DNA from: a virus
Virus record (IMG/VR): IMGVR_UViG_3300024346_000409
Location: 1-27,452 of that record
Direction: 5' to 3' (one strand)
Length of the DNA: 27,452 nt
How positions within the stretch are numbered: the first letter of the stretch is position 1; each line of letters begins with the position of its first letter. The position numbers and the translations under genes are program-made. Below are positions 5,308 through 13,336 of this stretch, piece by piece. The notes beneath the pieces were generated by a model. That model did not search any database. It had not been told where the DNA came from and saw only the letters and a program-made list of their open reading frames with translations.

Positions 5308-5901
5308 TTAGTATATTCCGTTTTCTACTATTTGTTCAAAACAATTTTCTAAAGTTTCTGTATAATAAGGCTTAGCTAAAAAGCCATCAACAGAATGAAA
5401 CCATACTATGATTGCATGGTCATTTACATTAATAAAACTCTCAAGCATCAAAGCTACTGTAGTAAATAAATCTACTCTATCTGCTACAGTCATTAGATAT
5501 CCCATGTGTATCTTTGCTGCATCTACTCTGTCTTGTCTACATACTATAGATGCATCTGCGTGATTAGAGAAATTACTCTCATCTTGTGGTTTTGTGTATA
5601 CTTGTAGCCTTAGAACCTTATCATCTATAATCATCCTCTTAGCTAGACATCTCATTTCATCTAGTGTACATTGGGCCCATTTGTCTGCCTCTGTTTCTCC
5701 TGGCAAAGCCTCAAACAATAAAGCCATCTCTTTGGTAGCTCTTACATAATCTGCAGCATAACCACCATACAAGTCATTATCTATTATGCTTGTGATATCA
5801 AACCATCCTATTAATGGAATATCACTATATTGATATGGATACACTCCACTAACTTGCTCGTTAATAAATGGAACTCCTATATCTTTTCTGTATAAATTCA
5901 T
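5308..5901 (-). CDS. Hypothetical late protein (197 aa)
   Basis: A soluble protein with mixed helical segments, beginning MNLYRKDIGVPFINEQVSGV. It has no recognised motif. It starts 3 nt after the stop of the upstream 193-aa gene and ends 1 nt before the holin-like gene, so it belongs to the same late unit. It follows the fibre-like gene, which would fit a minor tail or fibre-associated protein, but this rests on position only. Confidence 0.6.
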   Translation of the reverse strand: MNLYRKDIGVPFINEQVSGVYPYQYSDIPLIGWFDITSIIDNDLYGGYAADYVRATKEMALLFEALPGETEADKWAQCTLDEMRCLAKRMIIDDKVLRLQVYTKPQDESNFSNHADASIVCRQDRVDAAKIHMGYLMTVADRVDLFTTVALMLESFINVNDHAIIVWFHSVDGFLAKPYYTETLENCFEQIVENGIY

Positions 5902-5904
5902 TTT

Positions 5905-6486
5905 TTAAGGTTTTTCAGCATCAATTATTTTCCATCTCTCCTCTATTCCATCATAATAAATCACAATAGCACTATACTTTTTTGTGTTATTTGTTGACCT
6001 TTCAATAGGAAAGATTCTATTTTCAGGCAAGCTATTAGCGTTATTGTATAGATAGGATAATATATCACTTGATTCATTTCTAAGTATTTTAAAATCTCCA
6101 CCATAAGTACGTTGTAATCCGCTTATGTAACGTGTACCACTACCCTCAATATTGACTATTTTGGCATTATAAAACCCTGTAGGATTATAATTATGTGATG
6201 TGGTTGCTACAGGTATATCTGTTATAACTGTGTACATAGTGCCGTACAAAGGTAGTAAAGTCATAAACACTCCATCATCTTGGTCTTTAATACTTATGTC
6301 TTTTGCTTGCAACAAAGTCTCTAGCTCTGCATTAGATTCTACATCCTCCATACTGAATCCACCATTAACATCAGCAAACATATCGATATCTACTGCACCA
6401 TTAGATAACACGAAATTATCTAGGCTAGTAATTGTAATAGCTGAACCTGAAAGATTAGTAATTTTAAACTCGGTTAAATTTATCAT
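5905..6486 (-). CDS. Hypothetical late protein, possibly fibre-associated (193 aa)
   Basis: The first half is beta-rich with Ser/Thr-rich strands (ITNLSGSAITITSLDNFVL) and resembles phage fibre or baseplate decoration proteins in composition. No specific family is recognised. The gene overlaps the end of the fibre-like gene by 4 nt (ATGA-type), indicating translational coupling to it. Confidence 0.6.
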   Translation of the reverse strand: MINLTEFKITNLSGSAITITSLDNFVLSNGAVDIDMFADVNGGFSMEDVESNAELETLLQAKDISIKDQDDGVFMTLLPLYGTMYTVITDIPVATTSHNYNPTGFYNAKIVNIEGSGTRYISGLQRTYGGDFKILRNESSDILSYLYNNANSLPENRIFPIERSTNNTKKYSAIVIYYDGIEERWKIIDAEKP

Positions 6487-7466
6487 ACTTTAGTTATTTG
6501 TACATTTGCCTCAAAAATCCTAGCACTACCATTACCATTGTTAGATAGCTGTAGCTGTATTGTGTTTACTCCTGCAGATAATGCCACTCGTTTAGATATA
6601 GACTCGTAAAATATCTCATCATTATCCTTTCTTTCTCTTTTGTATGGCTGGCTAAAAATATCAGTAGAGTTTACTTGTGGATTTACTACTATCCTACCAT
6701 TGTTAGAAGTACAAAAAGCTAGAAAGCTAATCTCAAAATAGTAAGTACCACCACTAACAGTTATAGTGTTTGTTATCTCTGTGCCTCCTTGAACAAAAGT
6801 AAAGTATTCTATATCTACTGCTGTAGTATTATTGATTGTCTCTATCCTTTCTAGGTAGAACTGCTCTGGAGCTCCTGCACTATTAGTAACTGTGATATCT
6901 GTTCCTGTAGAGGATAAAGATATTCCACTACCAGCTACCAAGCTTTTAAACTCTAAGTCTTGTGCTGTCTTTTGTGCAAACACTCCCTCTCCTGCTCCTA
7001 AGTTACTTGCTGTATTTACCTCTCCTACTCCTGTAACATCTAGCGTTAAATCATCAGTATTATTAGTGATTGTAAGATTATTGCCAGCAATTAAGCTTTT
7101 AAACTCTAAATCGATTCCATTCTTTTGCTTGAATACACCAGAACCACCACCAACATTACTAGCAGTATTAGCCTCGCCTCCTCCTCCTGGAGTAGTAGCA
7201 TCTCTTGTTACACTTGTTCCTCTAACTACAACAGATTTACTAAGATACTTAACAACATCTTGCAGATTGCCTATTGTTGTACCGGATTGATTCTGTATGT
7301 TAGCTAGTTTATCTGTTCTAAATACTGTCCTATCCTCATTGTTAAATATAGTAACATCATCATTCTCTATCCTATAGATTGCTTTGTTTCTAGGGATATT
7401 TAATAAAGGCTGTGATGTTTGGTCTATCTCTACAGTATCGCCACTTATGTATACTTTCATTGCCAT
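6483..7466 (-). CDS. Tail fibre-like protein with two tandem repeats
   Basis: A 327-aa protein with a short N-terminal domain (1-80), a PGGGG linker (93-97), and two repeats of about 51 residues (starting at residues 97 and 148). Each repeat has GExNTASN, GVFxQK, DLEFKSLxAG and a Thr/Asn-rich strand pair. Such repeats are known from trimeric phage fibres, where they form a stalk. The C-terminal part (about 200-327) looks like a beta-sandwich head (NGRIVVNPQVNST) and could bind a host receptor. Its place after tail-tip genes fits a receptor-binding fibre. Confidence 0.7.
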   Translation of the reverse strand: MAMKVYISGDTVEIDQTSQPLLNIPRNKAIYRIENDDVTIFNNEDRTVFRTDKLANIQNQSGTTIGNLQDVVKYLSKSVVVRGTSVTRDATTPGGGGEANTASNVGGGSGVFKQKNGIDLEFKSLIAGNNLTITNNTDDLTLDVTGVGEVNTASNLGAGEGVFAQKTAQDLEFKSLVAGSGISLSSTGTDITVTNSAGAPEQFYLERIETINNTTAVDIEYFTFVQGGTEITNTITVSGGTYYFEISFLAFCTSNNGRIVVNPQVNSTDIFSQPYKRERKDNDEIFYESISKRVALSAGVNTIQLQLSNNGNGSARIFEANVQITKV

Positions 7467-7468
7467 AA

Positions 7469-8782
7469 TTAACAGTTGATTTTTCTATCATCCTCAGTCC
7501 TATCTGAGAAAGTAAGGTTAACATTTACACCCCTATCAGTAACAAAATATTCAGTACCAGCATTACCCTCAAGTTTAACAGGAAAAACTTCATACTTGTA
7601 GCTATGGTTATTGCCATTGTAGTCAGATACAAATAGCTCTTTACCAAACAACATAAAATCAAACAGCTCCTCTGTGATACAATCAGGTAGCTGTAGAGCT
7701 TGATACTTGTACTCTTTCTTGCTGCTCATTGTATTCTGCTTAAAGCTATAATCTCTCTGCGCTATATTGTCTTGCTCATAGCTGTACTCTGGATTGCCAA
7801 AGTATCCTCTAACTCTTAGAGATGTAGTGTATCCGCTATTTAAAAAGTCAGTATCTATAGCTACTAGCTTGCCATCAATAATACTATCTAGTCTTACTGT
7901 GCCATTGGCTTTCTGGATGCTAAAAGATTCTAAACTATAGGTATCACTAAGCAAGTCTACAGATAATCCGGCTATCGTTAGCTCTTTCTTTATCTGATAT
8001 ACTCCCTCTCCTAGTAAGATTAAAACTTTTCTCCAATCTACAGTATAGTAGCTTAAATCATTCTGCACTCCTCCAAAGTCTTGGAACGTTCCATAGGTAG
8101 CATCATTCAAGGCATATTCTGTAGTAGTTACTACATCTACAAGCTTAAAATCTACTGTACTGTTTGGCGTTTCTCGTTTAAAATAGCTGCCTGTAAAGTC
8201 ATTTTTGTAAGGGTCTGCATCTGCAATATCTGCTAATACTAGGTTTTTGTAACAGCACTTACTAAACCCTCTATCTACAGGAGCTTGCTCAGGTAGCTTT
8301 ACCTTTACTGCATAGCCTAATGTACGCTCTGATGTAGGGCATAAATCTTGCTCTCTACTATCTAAGCAATCCTCACAATTAGTATAACTATTAAATGCTG
8401 TAGTAACTACCTCGTCTGCTCTGCTCTCCTCACCTACAAATGTCCAGCAATCACATTCGCCACTAATTTTAAAAGTGCCAGGAGCAGCAGCAGTAGGAAA
8501 GCCAAAGATACGCTCTACTCCTGTTTCACAATTCCTATACTTAAATATGTCATAACTAGGAGAGCATGTGTTCTCTGTAGCTACTCTTAGAACAGGAATA
8601 GTGTTAACGCATTTGGACGTATCTTGTCCTGTATAAACCAATGTATAGGTATCTAATGGATTAGCACCATCGATATAGACTACTAATAAGTTATATGGAT
8701 GTGATGGTGTATCCCAACATAGATTAACTATATCTGGATAGCTCGACGGATTGCAACTGTTTAAACTGTATAAGAATGCCAT
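7469..8782 (-). CDS. Cysteine-rich structural protein, probable baseplate or tail tip
   Basis: A 437-aa protein whose first 180 residues carry more than a dozen cysteines, including CDCW (109-112), NCEDC (135-139) and CC (176-177). The rest is beta-rich with few cysteines. This pattern suggests a metal-binding or disulfide-bonded N-terminal domain joined to a virion domain. No catalytic motif. It is encoded between the 849-aa structural protein and the fibre-like gene, so it is probably part of the tail tip or an adsorption apparatus. Confidence 0.6.
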   Translation of the reverse strand: MAFLYSLNSCNPSSYPDIVNLCWDTPSHPYNLLVVYIDGANPLDTYTLVYTGQDTSKCVNTIPVLRVATENTCSPSYDIFKYRNCETGVERIFGFPTAAAPGTFKISGECDCWTFVGEESRADEVVTTAFNSYTNCEDCLDSREQDLCPTSERTLGYAVKVKLPEQAPVDRGFSKCCYKNLVLADIADADPYKNDFTGSYFKRETPNSTVDFKLVDVVTTTEYALNDATYGTFQDFGGVQNDLSYYTVDWRKVLILLGEGVYQIKKELTIAGLSVDLLSDTYSLESFSIQKANGTVRLDSIIDGKLVAIDTDFLNSGYTTSLRVRGYFGNPEYSYEQDNIAQRDYSFKQNTMSSKKEYKYQALQLPDCITEELFDFMLFGKELFVSDYNGNNHSYKYEVFPVKLEGNAGTEYFVTDRGVNVNLTFSDRTEDDRKINC

Positions 8783-8788
8783 TTTTTA

Positions 8789-11338
8789 TTATTTACACCC
8801 CTCTCTACCAGTAATCTTGTATCGAGTAGCATCTATTAATTTATTCGGGTCTACTAAGCAAGAGCATAAAAGAACTGTAGGAGATATAATTTGTACATCT
8901 AACAAAGTGCCTCCGGGCAAAGGTAATAAAGGATTATCAATCTCTGGTAAATAGATAGAGCTTAATTGTCTATACTCTAAGAAACCAGCACCACCATCTA
9001 CCTCTATTGTGTTTAACGCATAAATATCCTTTAAGTTGGTAAAACTACTAGGAATTGAGCTAGTGTACTCAATTTCTATCCTTACTAGCTCATTGTCTAG
9101 TATAACTCCTAAGTCTCCTCCTGTTATTGGGTCTATACCACCATTTAACAATGTATTATCTGATTGTCTGTAATAGCGAATAACTGTAGATATTGCTGCA
9201 TTTTCATCATAATCATTGAATCCGATAGGTAAAGTATTCTTATACCTTACGTTATTGCCATTTAAAATAGCATTAGTATACACCACAAAACTAAAAGTAT
9301 ATCCAGCATTGCTAAACCATTGATACCAATCATTATTAATACCATTGTTAAGCTCTGTATTATCATAGAAATCTTGTACAATCTCTGCAGGAACATTGAT
9401 TCTCTTTAGCCAATCCTCCCATCTAATCTTATATCCATATAAGCCTCGTACTCCTTTCTCTGTTCCGCTATCTAATGGGGCCCAATAATCTACCTTGATA
9501 AAGTTTTTGTTATTGCCAGGAGCTAACTTAAATCCTCTACTCGCATTAAAGTTAAATTGTGTCGGGTCTGGATATTGAGTTAGGTCTACTTGGAATGTCT
9601 CTAGCTCATAGGTCAATCCATCACTATCTCGCTCAACAATAAACCCATAGGTAAGAGCTGTAGGGATTGGTATAGTAGGAGATACTGCAGTATCAATAGT
9701 AAAAAATACACGAGCTAACAAATCATCCTCTATCTTGTTGTTTGTTCCACAAGGAGATGCTACATCTGTCTCGATTTTTGGATGGTCTAGCATCTCTATA
9801 GTTAAACCCTCATAAGGCCCAACAGGAGGAACAAAAGTCTCCATCTGATTGTAGTCTAACAAAATACTTACTCTATTGCTAAAGTTAGTAGTTAGGTTTT
9901 GGTCTGCTATACTAAACCACAGAATATAATTTCGTTCTATCTCGTCTTTTGCATCGAAAAAGGTAGTAAAATTGGCATTAGGTACAAGAGTAAGCTCTAA
10001 AGTTACTTGTTTTGCGCCTGATATTGATGCTTTTAACCATTGAACATCCATCCTTGCATTGTCGCTTGAATAACCTCTAGCAAATGGGATAGCAGATGAT
10101 GGAGTAAATCGATAGGCATTGGATAAGTTGAATACATCTTGGAAGTTTTCTGCATCTCCTCCTGTATTCATTTTGGTATTTTTGTAAAAAGGATATTGAT
10201 TCTGTCTATAATCTGTCTCCTCAATAGGGATATAAGCAAATCCATATGCATATTTCGTTTGTCCAGATAGGTTTTCTACCCCATCAATAACGGCAGTTAC
10301 CTTGATTGCATTCTGATAGTCTAGCTGTGTTACTGTAGTTGTACCTGAACTCTGCGTTAAATCCTCGTGCTTTTGATAGGTAATAGAGCTGATAGTAAAA
10401 TCATTATCTAATCCATTGTAGTTTTCGTCAAACCATCCGGTATTACCTAGCTTATCAGTATTCTCTAAAAAGTTTTGTATCGTAATATTGGGATTATTGT
10501 ATGTAGGGAATCCTTGTATCAAAAAGTTATCGGTTAAGGATGCAGAATCAAAGGTCTGACTAGGAGATACTCTATCCTCAAAGTTAGTAACATCCTCAAA
10601 GAAAGAGCTAAGCATATAAATTATCTCTATCTCGTAGTTCTGCTTGATATTAAAAAATGATGGCCCAATGTACTTAATATTTACATTTGCTATACTCATC
10701 CCCGACTGATTGCCTAATGGCTGCATCTGTATTGTCTGACCTATCGTAAGAGTATCTGTATTTTCAGCTAAAAACTCTGTTAGTGTACCATCAATAAAGC
10801 TACTAAGGTTAGCAGATTGGCTGTTACTATTCTCTAAATGTCCATAGGTTAACTGTATTCCTTGTGGCCTTTTTAATGCGTAAATTACAACATCAACTAT
10901 GTTGAACTGTCCACTATTTACAGGGAGAATCTGTGACCAAGCACCTATCCCACCTATTGGCTGACCATTAGGCTGCACTATAAATGCTTTGTTATCCTCA
11001 ATCTTGCCGATAAACATTTGGTCTCCAGGATAAGGAACTCTATTCAAATTATCTACAGGAGAGCTAGGATTTGATATGTCTCTATGTATCCATTGCAAAA
11101 CGATATCATCTCCCTCTGAGAATCCGTAATCATTCCAGCTCTTGCCATTGGTTAGGGTTAATTGGTCTGGCTCATCAATAAAAAGGCTATTGGTAGTATC
11201 AAACTCTATAAATACACCAAAACTAGCCTCTACTGTTAGCCTCTGCCAATCTCCTGTATTGCCTAATAGCCAATTTACATTAGAATCTAAAGGTCTATAT
11301 GGATTTGTATACTCCCTTTTGTTAATCTCTACTCCCAT
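8789..11338 (-). CDS. Large tail-tip or baseplate protein (849 aa)
   Basis: The largest gene of the window: a soluble, Asn/Thr/Ile-rich, beta-dominated protein with no membrane segment. It lies in the position after the tape measure and distal tail genes where siphoviruses encode central tail fibre or baseplate components. I recognise no catalytic signature, for example no lysozyme or peptidase domain. The start overlaps the end of the upstream 84-aa gene by 17 nt. Structural role inferred from size, composition and order. Confidence 0.6.
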   Translation of the reverse strand: MGVEINKREYTNPYRPLDSNVNWLLGNTGDWQRLTVEASFGVFIEFDTTNSLFIDEPDQLTLTNGKSWNDYGFSEGDDIVLQWIHRDISNPSSPVDNLNRVPYPGDQMFIGKIEDNKAFIVQPNGQPIGGIGAWSQILPVNSGQFNIVDVVIYALKRPQGIQLTYGHLENSNSQSANLSSFIDGTLTEFLAENTDTLTIGQTIQMQPLGNQSGMSIANVNIKYIGPSFFNIKQNYEIEIIYMLSSFFEDVTNFEDRVSPSQTFDSASLTDNFLIQGFPTYNNPNITIQNFLENTDKLGNTGWFDENYNGLDNDFTISSITYQKHEDLTQSSGTTTVTQLDYQNAIKVTAVIDGVENLSGQTKYAYGFAYIPIEETDYRQNQYPFYKNTKMNTGGDAENFQDVFNLSNAYRFTPSSAIPFARGYSSDNARMDVQWLKASISGAKQVTLELTLVPNANFTTFFDAKDEIERNYILWFSIADQNLTTNFSNRVSILLDYNQMETFVPPVGPYEGLTIEMLDHPKIETDVASPCGTNNKIEDDLLARVFFTIDTAVSPTIPIPTALTYGFIVERDSDGLTYELETFQVDLTQYPDPTQFNFNASRGFKLAPGNNKNFIKVDYWAPLDSGTEKGVRGLYGYKIRWEDWLKRINVPAEIVQDFYDNTELNNGINNDWYQWFSNAGYTFSFVVYTNAILNGNNVRYKNTLPIGFNDYDENAAISTVIRYYRQSDNTLLNGGIDPITGGDLGVILDNELVRIEIEYTSSIPSSFTNLKDIYALNTIEVDGGAGFLEYRQLSSIYLPEIDNPLLPLPGGTLLDVQIISPTVLLCSCLVDPNKLIDATRYKITGREGCK

Positions 11339-11576
11339 TATTTATACTTTTTGCTATGTTCGATATATCTGCATCTACATTCTCGCCTCTTTTCGCTTTT
11401 ACCAATAAGCTTTTTACAGATATAATATGCTTTTGTACAATCTGTAGTTCATCTGGATTAGCGTTTTTCATAAGGCTATCCATTGTGTCATTAATAGTCT
11501 TTTCTGTAGCTTTAATCATACTATTAGCTTGCTGTACTGTAGCTTTTAAGTTGTCTAAACTGTCTTGTAAACTCAT
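11322..11576 (-). CDS. Small coiled-coil late protein (84 aa)
   Basis: An almost fully helical protein (MSLQDSLDNLKATVQQAN) with a Lys/Asp/Asn-rich C-terminus. It overlaps both neighbours: 4 nt with the upstream 587-aa tail protein (ATGA) and 17 nt with the downstream 849-aa protein. It may be an assembly factor or linker between the two; no family recognised. Confidence 0.6.
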   Translation of the reverse strand: MSLQDSLDNLKATVQQANSMIKATEKTINDTMDSLMKNANPDELQIVQKHIISVKSLLVKAKRGENVDADISNIAKSINNGSRD

Positions 11577-13336
11577 TGTAAAAATGTAATTTGAAAGTTA
11601 TCATCATAAAGACGATTAACCTTGTAGTTTATGGTAGCAAAGTTATCCCATATCTGCCACTCTAAAGATTCTATCTGCGCTGGCTCTCCTGCCTCTGTCT
11701 CTACTTGATTATTGTCTAGTAAAGTTACGAAATCCTCAAAACAAAATGGTATTTTTTGCTCTCTGTATAGCCAATATTGGTTATGCTTGCCATCTATAAT
11801 CTTAAAGCTATTGATAAAGTGATAATTATCCCATAATTTAGATGCAGCTAGTATCTGTCTCTGATTCTTTTGCAATGTGCTTCCTGCCATCACTACCATT
11901 CTGCACCCACTACTAAAATGGCTAGAGCTAGACATACTACCGATTCTATTGGTAATCTTACCGGATAAACTTTGTGGATTCCCTAGCTGTCCTGTCAAAG
12001 CATCTGCAGCACTTACTAAAGCTCTGACTATCTGCTCGATAACTGTTAAGCTATCTTTTCTAATCGCCAAACTTATAGGTATACTCACCTCTTTTAACCC
12101 TGTCAAGGTAGTAAGCTTAGGATTGATAGTTACTTTAGGCTTTAATACTGCCTGGAATACTCTACCATTTTGGTTATCTAGTGTATTTAGGTCTTGATTA
12201 TCGAATGCCCAATTAATATTATAGTTAGCTCTAATCTCGTCTGTGTTAAAGCTATTTGTATCTATGAGCTTCTCTTGGTCTATAAAGGTATCAGGGATAA
12301 CATATCCTGTAGTCTTTTCAAAAAAATCTCTACGCTCAAAAATAAACACCCCATCTTTGAGCTGAAAATCTGCATTAAATACATCCTTGAATGTTCTTAC
12401 TACTCCTGCAAAAGTATTTAATGGGTCTTGTGCAGATGGTACGCCTGTCTCTCTCCAAGAGTTATCAGCTCCGGTTGGTTTCTCTCCTCCTCTGTGATTC
12501 TTTGCAGGGATAACTACCCATTTATTACCACTAGCATCTATACTGTCTAGTAATGTGCTCTGTAGGGTTAAATCTAGGTATTCACAAGCTTTAGCAAATA
12601 GGCTTTTAACAGTCATCCCCTTATGGAATCTCTTAGGAGGCATAAGCTGTTCTATAATCTGCTCTATTAATTTTACTATAGCAATTACTACAGCCACTAG
12701 ATAGGCAATCTGTGCTATAAGCTTAATTGCTGTTAATATTACCTGGCCTATATTAAGACCGATAGGAACAATAGGAGTAGCTCCTGCAATGATATCTCCT
12801 ATCTGCTCTGCTAAACTCTTAATGTTGTCGATTAGCTCTTTAGTAAGTAAAAATGTAGAGATAGATAATATTAGTAGCTGTGCTCCATCAGGAATATAGT
12901 TGATAACATAAGGTACAGATATAAAATCTGCATCAGTTATTATGCCTTGATTCTCTAAGTATCGATAACTAAACCCATCGGCCACTTCGTTTAACCAATC
13001 ATTCCCCTGCTCTCTCTTTAATGTACATTCTACCTCGCATTCATCAATAAAAGATACACCACTACTAAAGTCTAGGAATCCCTCAAAGCTTGCAGGGTTA
13101 TTCAACTCTCCTACTTCTATTCTGTATGGCTCTCCCTCAAAGAATCCTACTCCTCCTGTAAGTCCAGAAAGAATCCTATCCCTAAGTGCTTTGCCCTCAT
13201 CCGCTACCAATCTGATAGAATTGATAGTAATATTGGCAGCCTCTTTCTTACCCTCCCAATCCATAACTATCTTGGCTTGGTCAAAGTCTCTAGGATTTAC
13301 TAGAATGCCGTTTCTATAGTGCCTAATATCTGCCAT
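11573..13336 (-). CDS. Tail protein with internal hydrophobic segment (587 aa)
   Basis: It follows the tape measure gene directly, the usual place of the distal tail or baseplate hub protein. The N-terminal 130 residues (MADIRHYRNGILVNPRDFDQ) and the C-terminal 350 residues look like virion domains. Between them, residues 152-165 and 188-232 are strongly hydrophobic (for example IAQIAYLVAVVIAIVKLIEQ), with the character of one to three membrane-spanning helices. That suggests the protein may insert into a host membrane during DNA entry. The stop of the tape measure gene overlaps its start by one base. Confidence 0.65.
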   Translation of the reverse strand: MADIRHYRNGILVNPRDFDQAKIVMDWEGKKEAANITINSIRLVADEGKALRDRILSGLTGGVGFFEGEPYRIEVGELNNPASFEGFLDFSSGVSFIDECEVECTLKREQGNDWLNEVADGFSYRYLENQGIITDADFISVPYVINYIPDGAQLLILSISTFLLTKELIDNIKSLAEQIGDIIAGATPIVPIGLNIGQVILTAIKLIAQIAYLVAVVIAIVKLIEQIIEQLMPPKRFHKGMTVKSLFAKACEYLDLTLQSTLLDSIDASGNKWVVIPAKNHRGGEKPTGADNSWRETGVPSAQDPLNTFAGVVRTFKDVFNADFQLKDGVFIFERRDFFEKTTGYVIPDTFIDQEKLIDTNSFNTDEIRANYNINWAFDNQDLNTLDNQNGRVFQAVLKPKVTINPKLTTLTGLKEVSIPISLAIRKDSLTVIEQIVRALVSAADALTGQLGNPQSLSGKITNRIGSMSSSSHFSSGCRMVVMAGSTLQKNQRQILAASKLWDNYHFINSFKIIDGKHNQYWLYREQKIPFCFEDFVTLLDNNQVETEAGEPAQIESLEWQIWDNFATINYKVNRLYDDNFQITFLQ

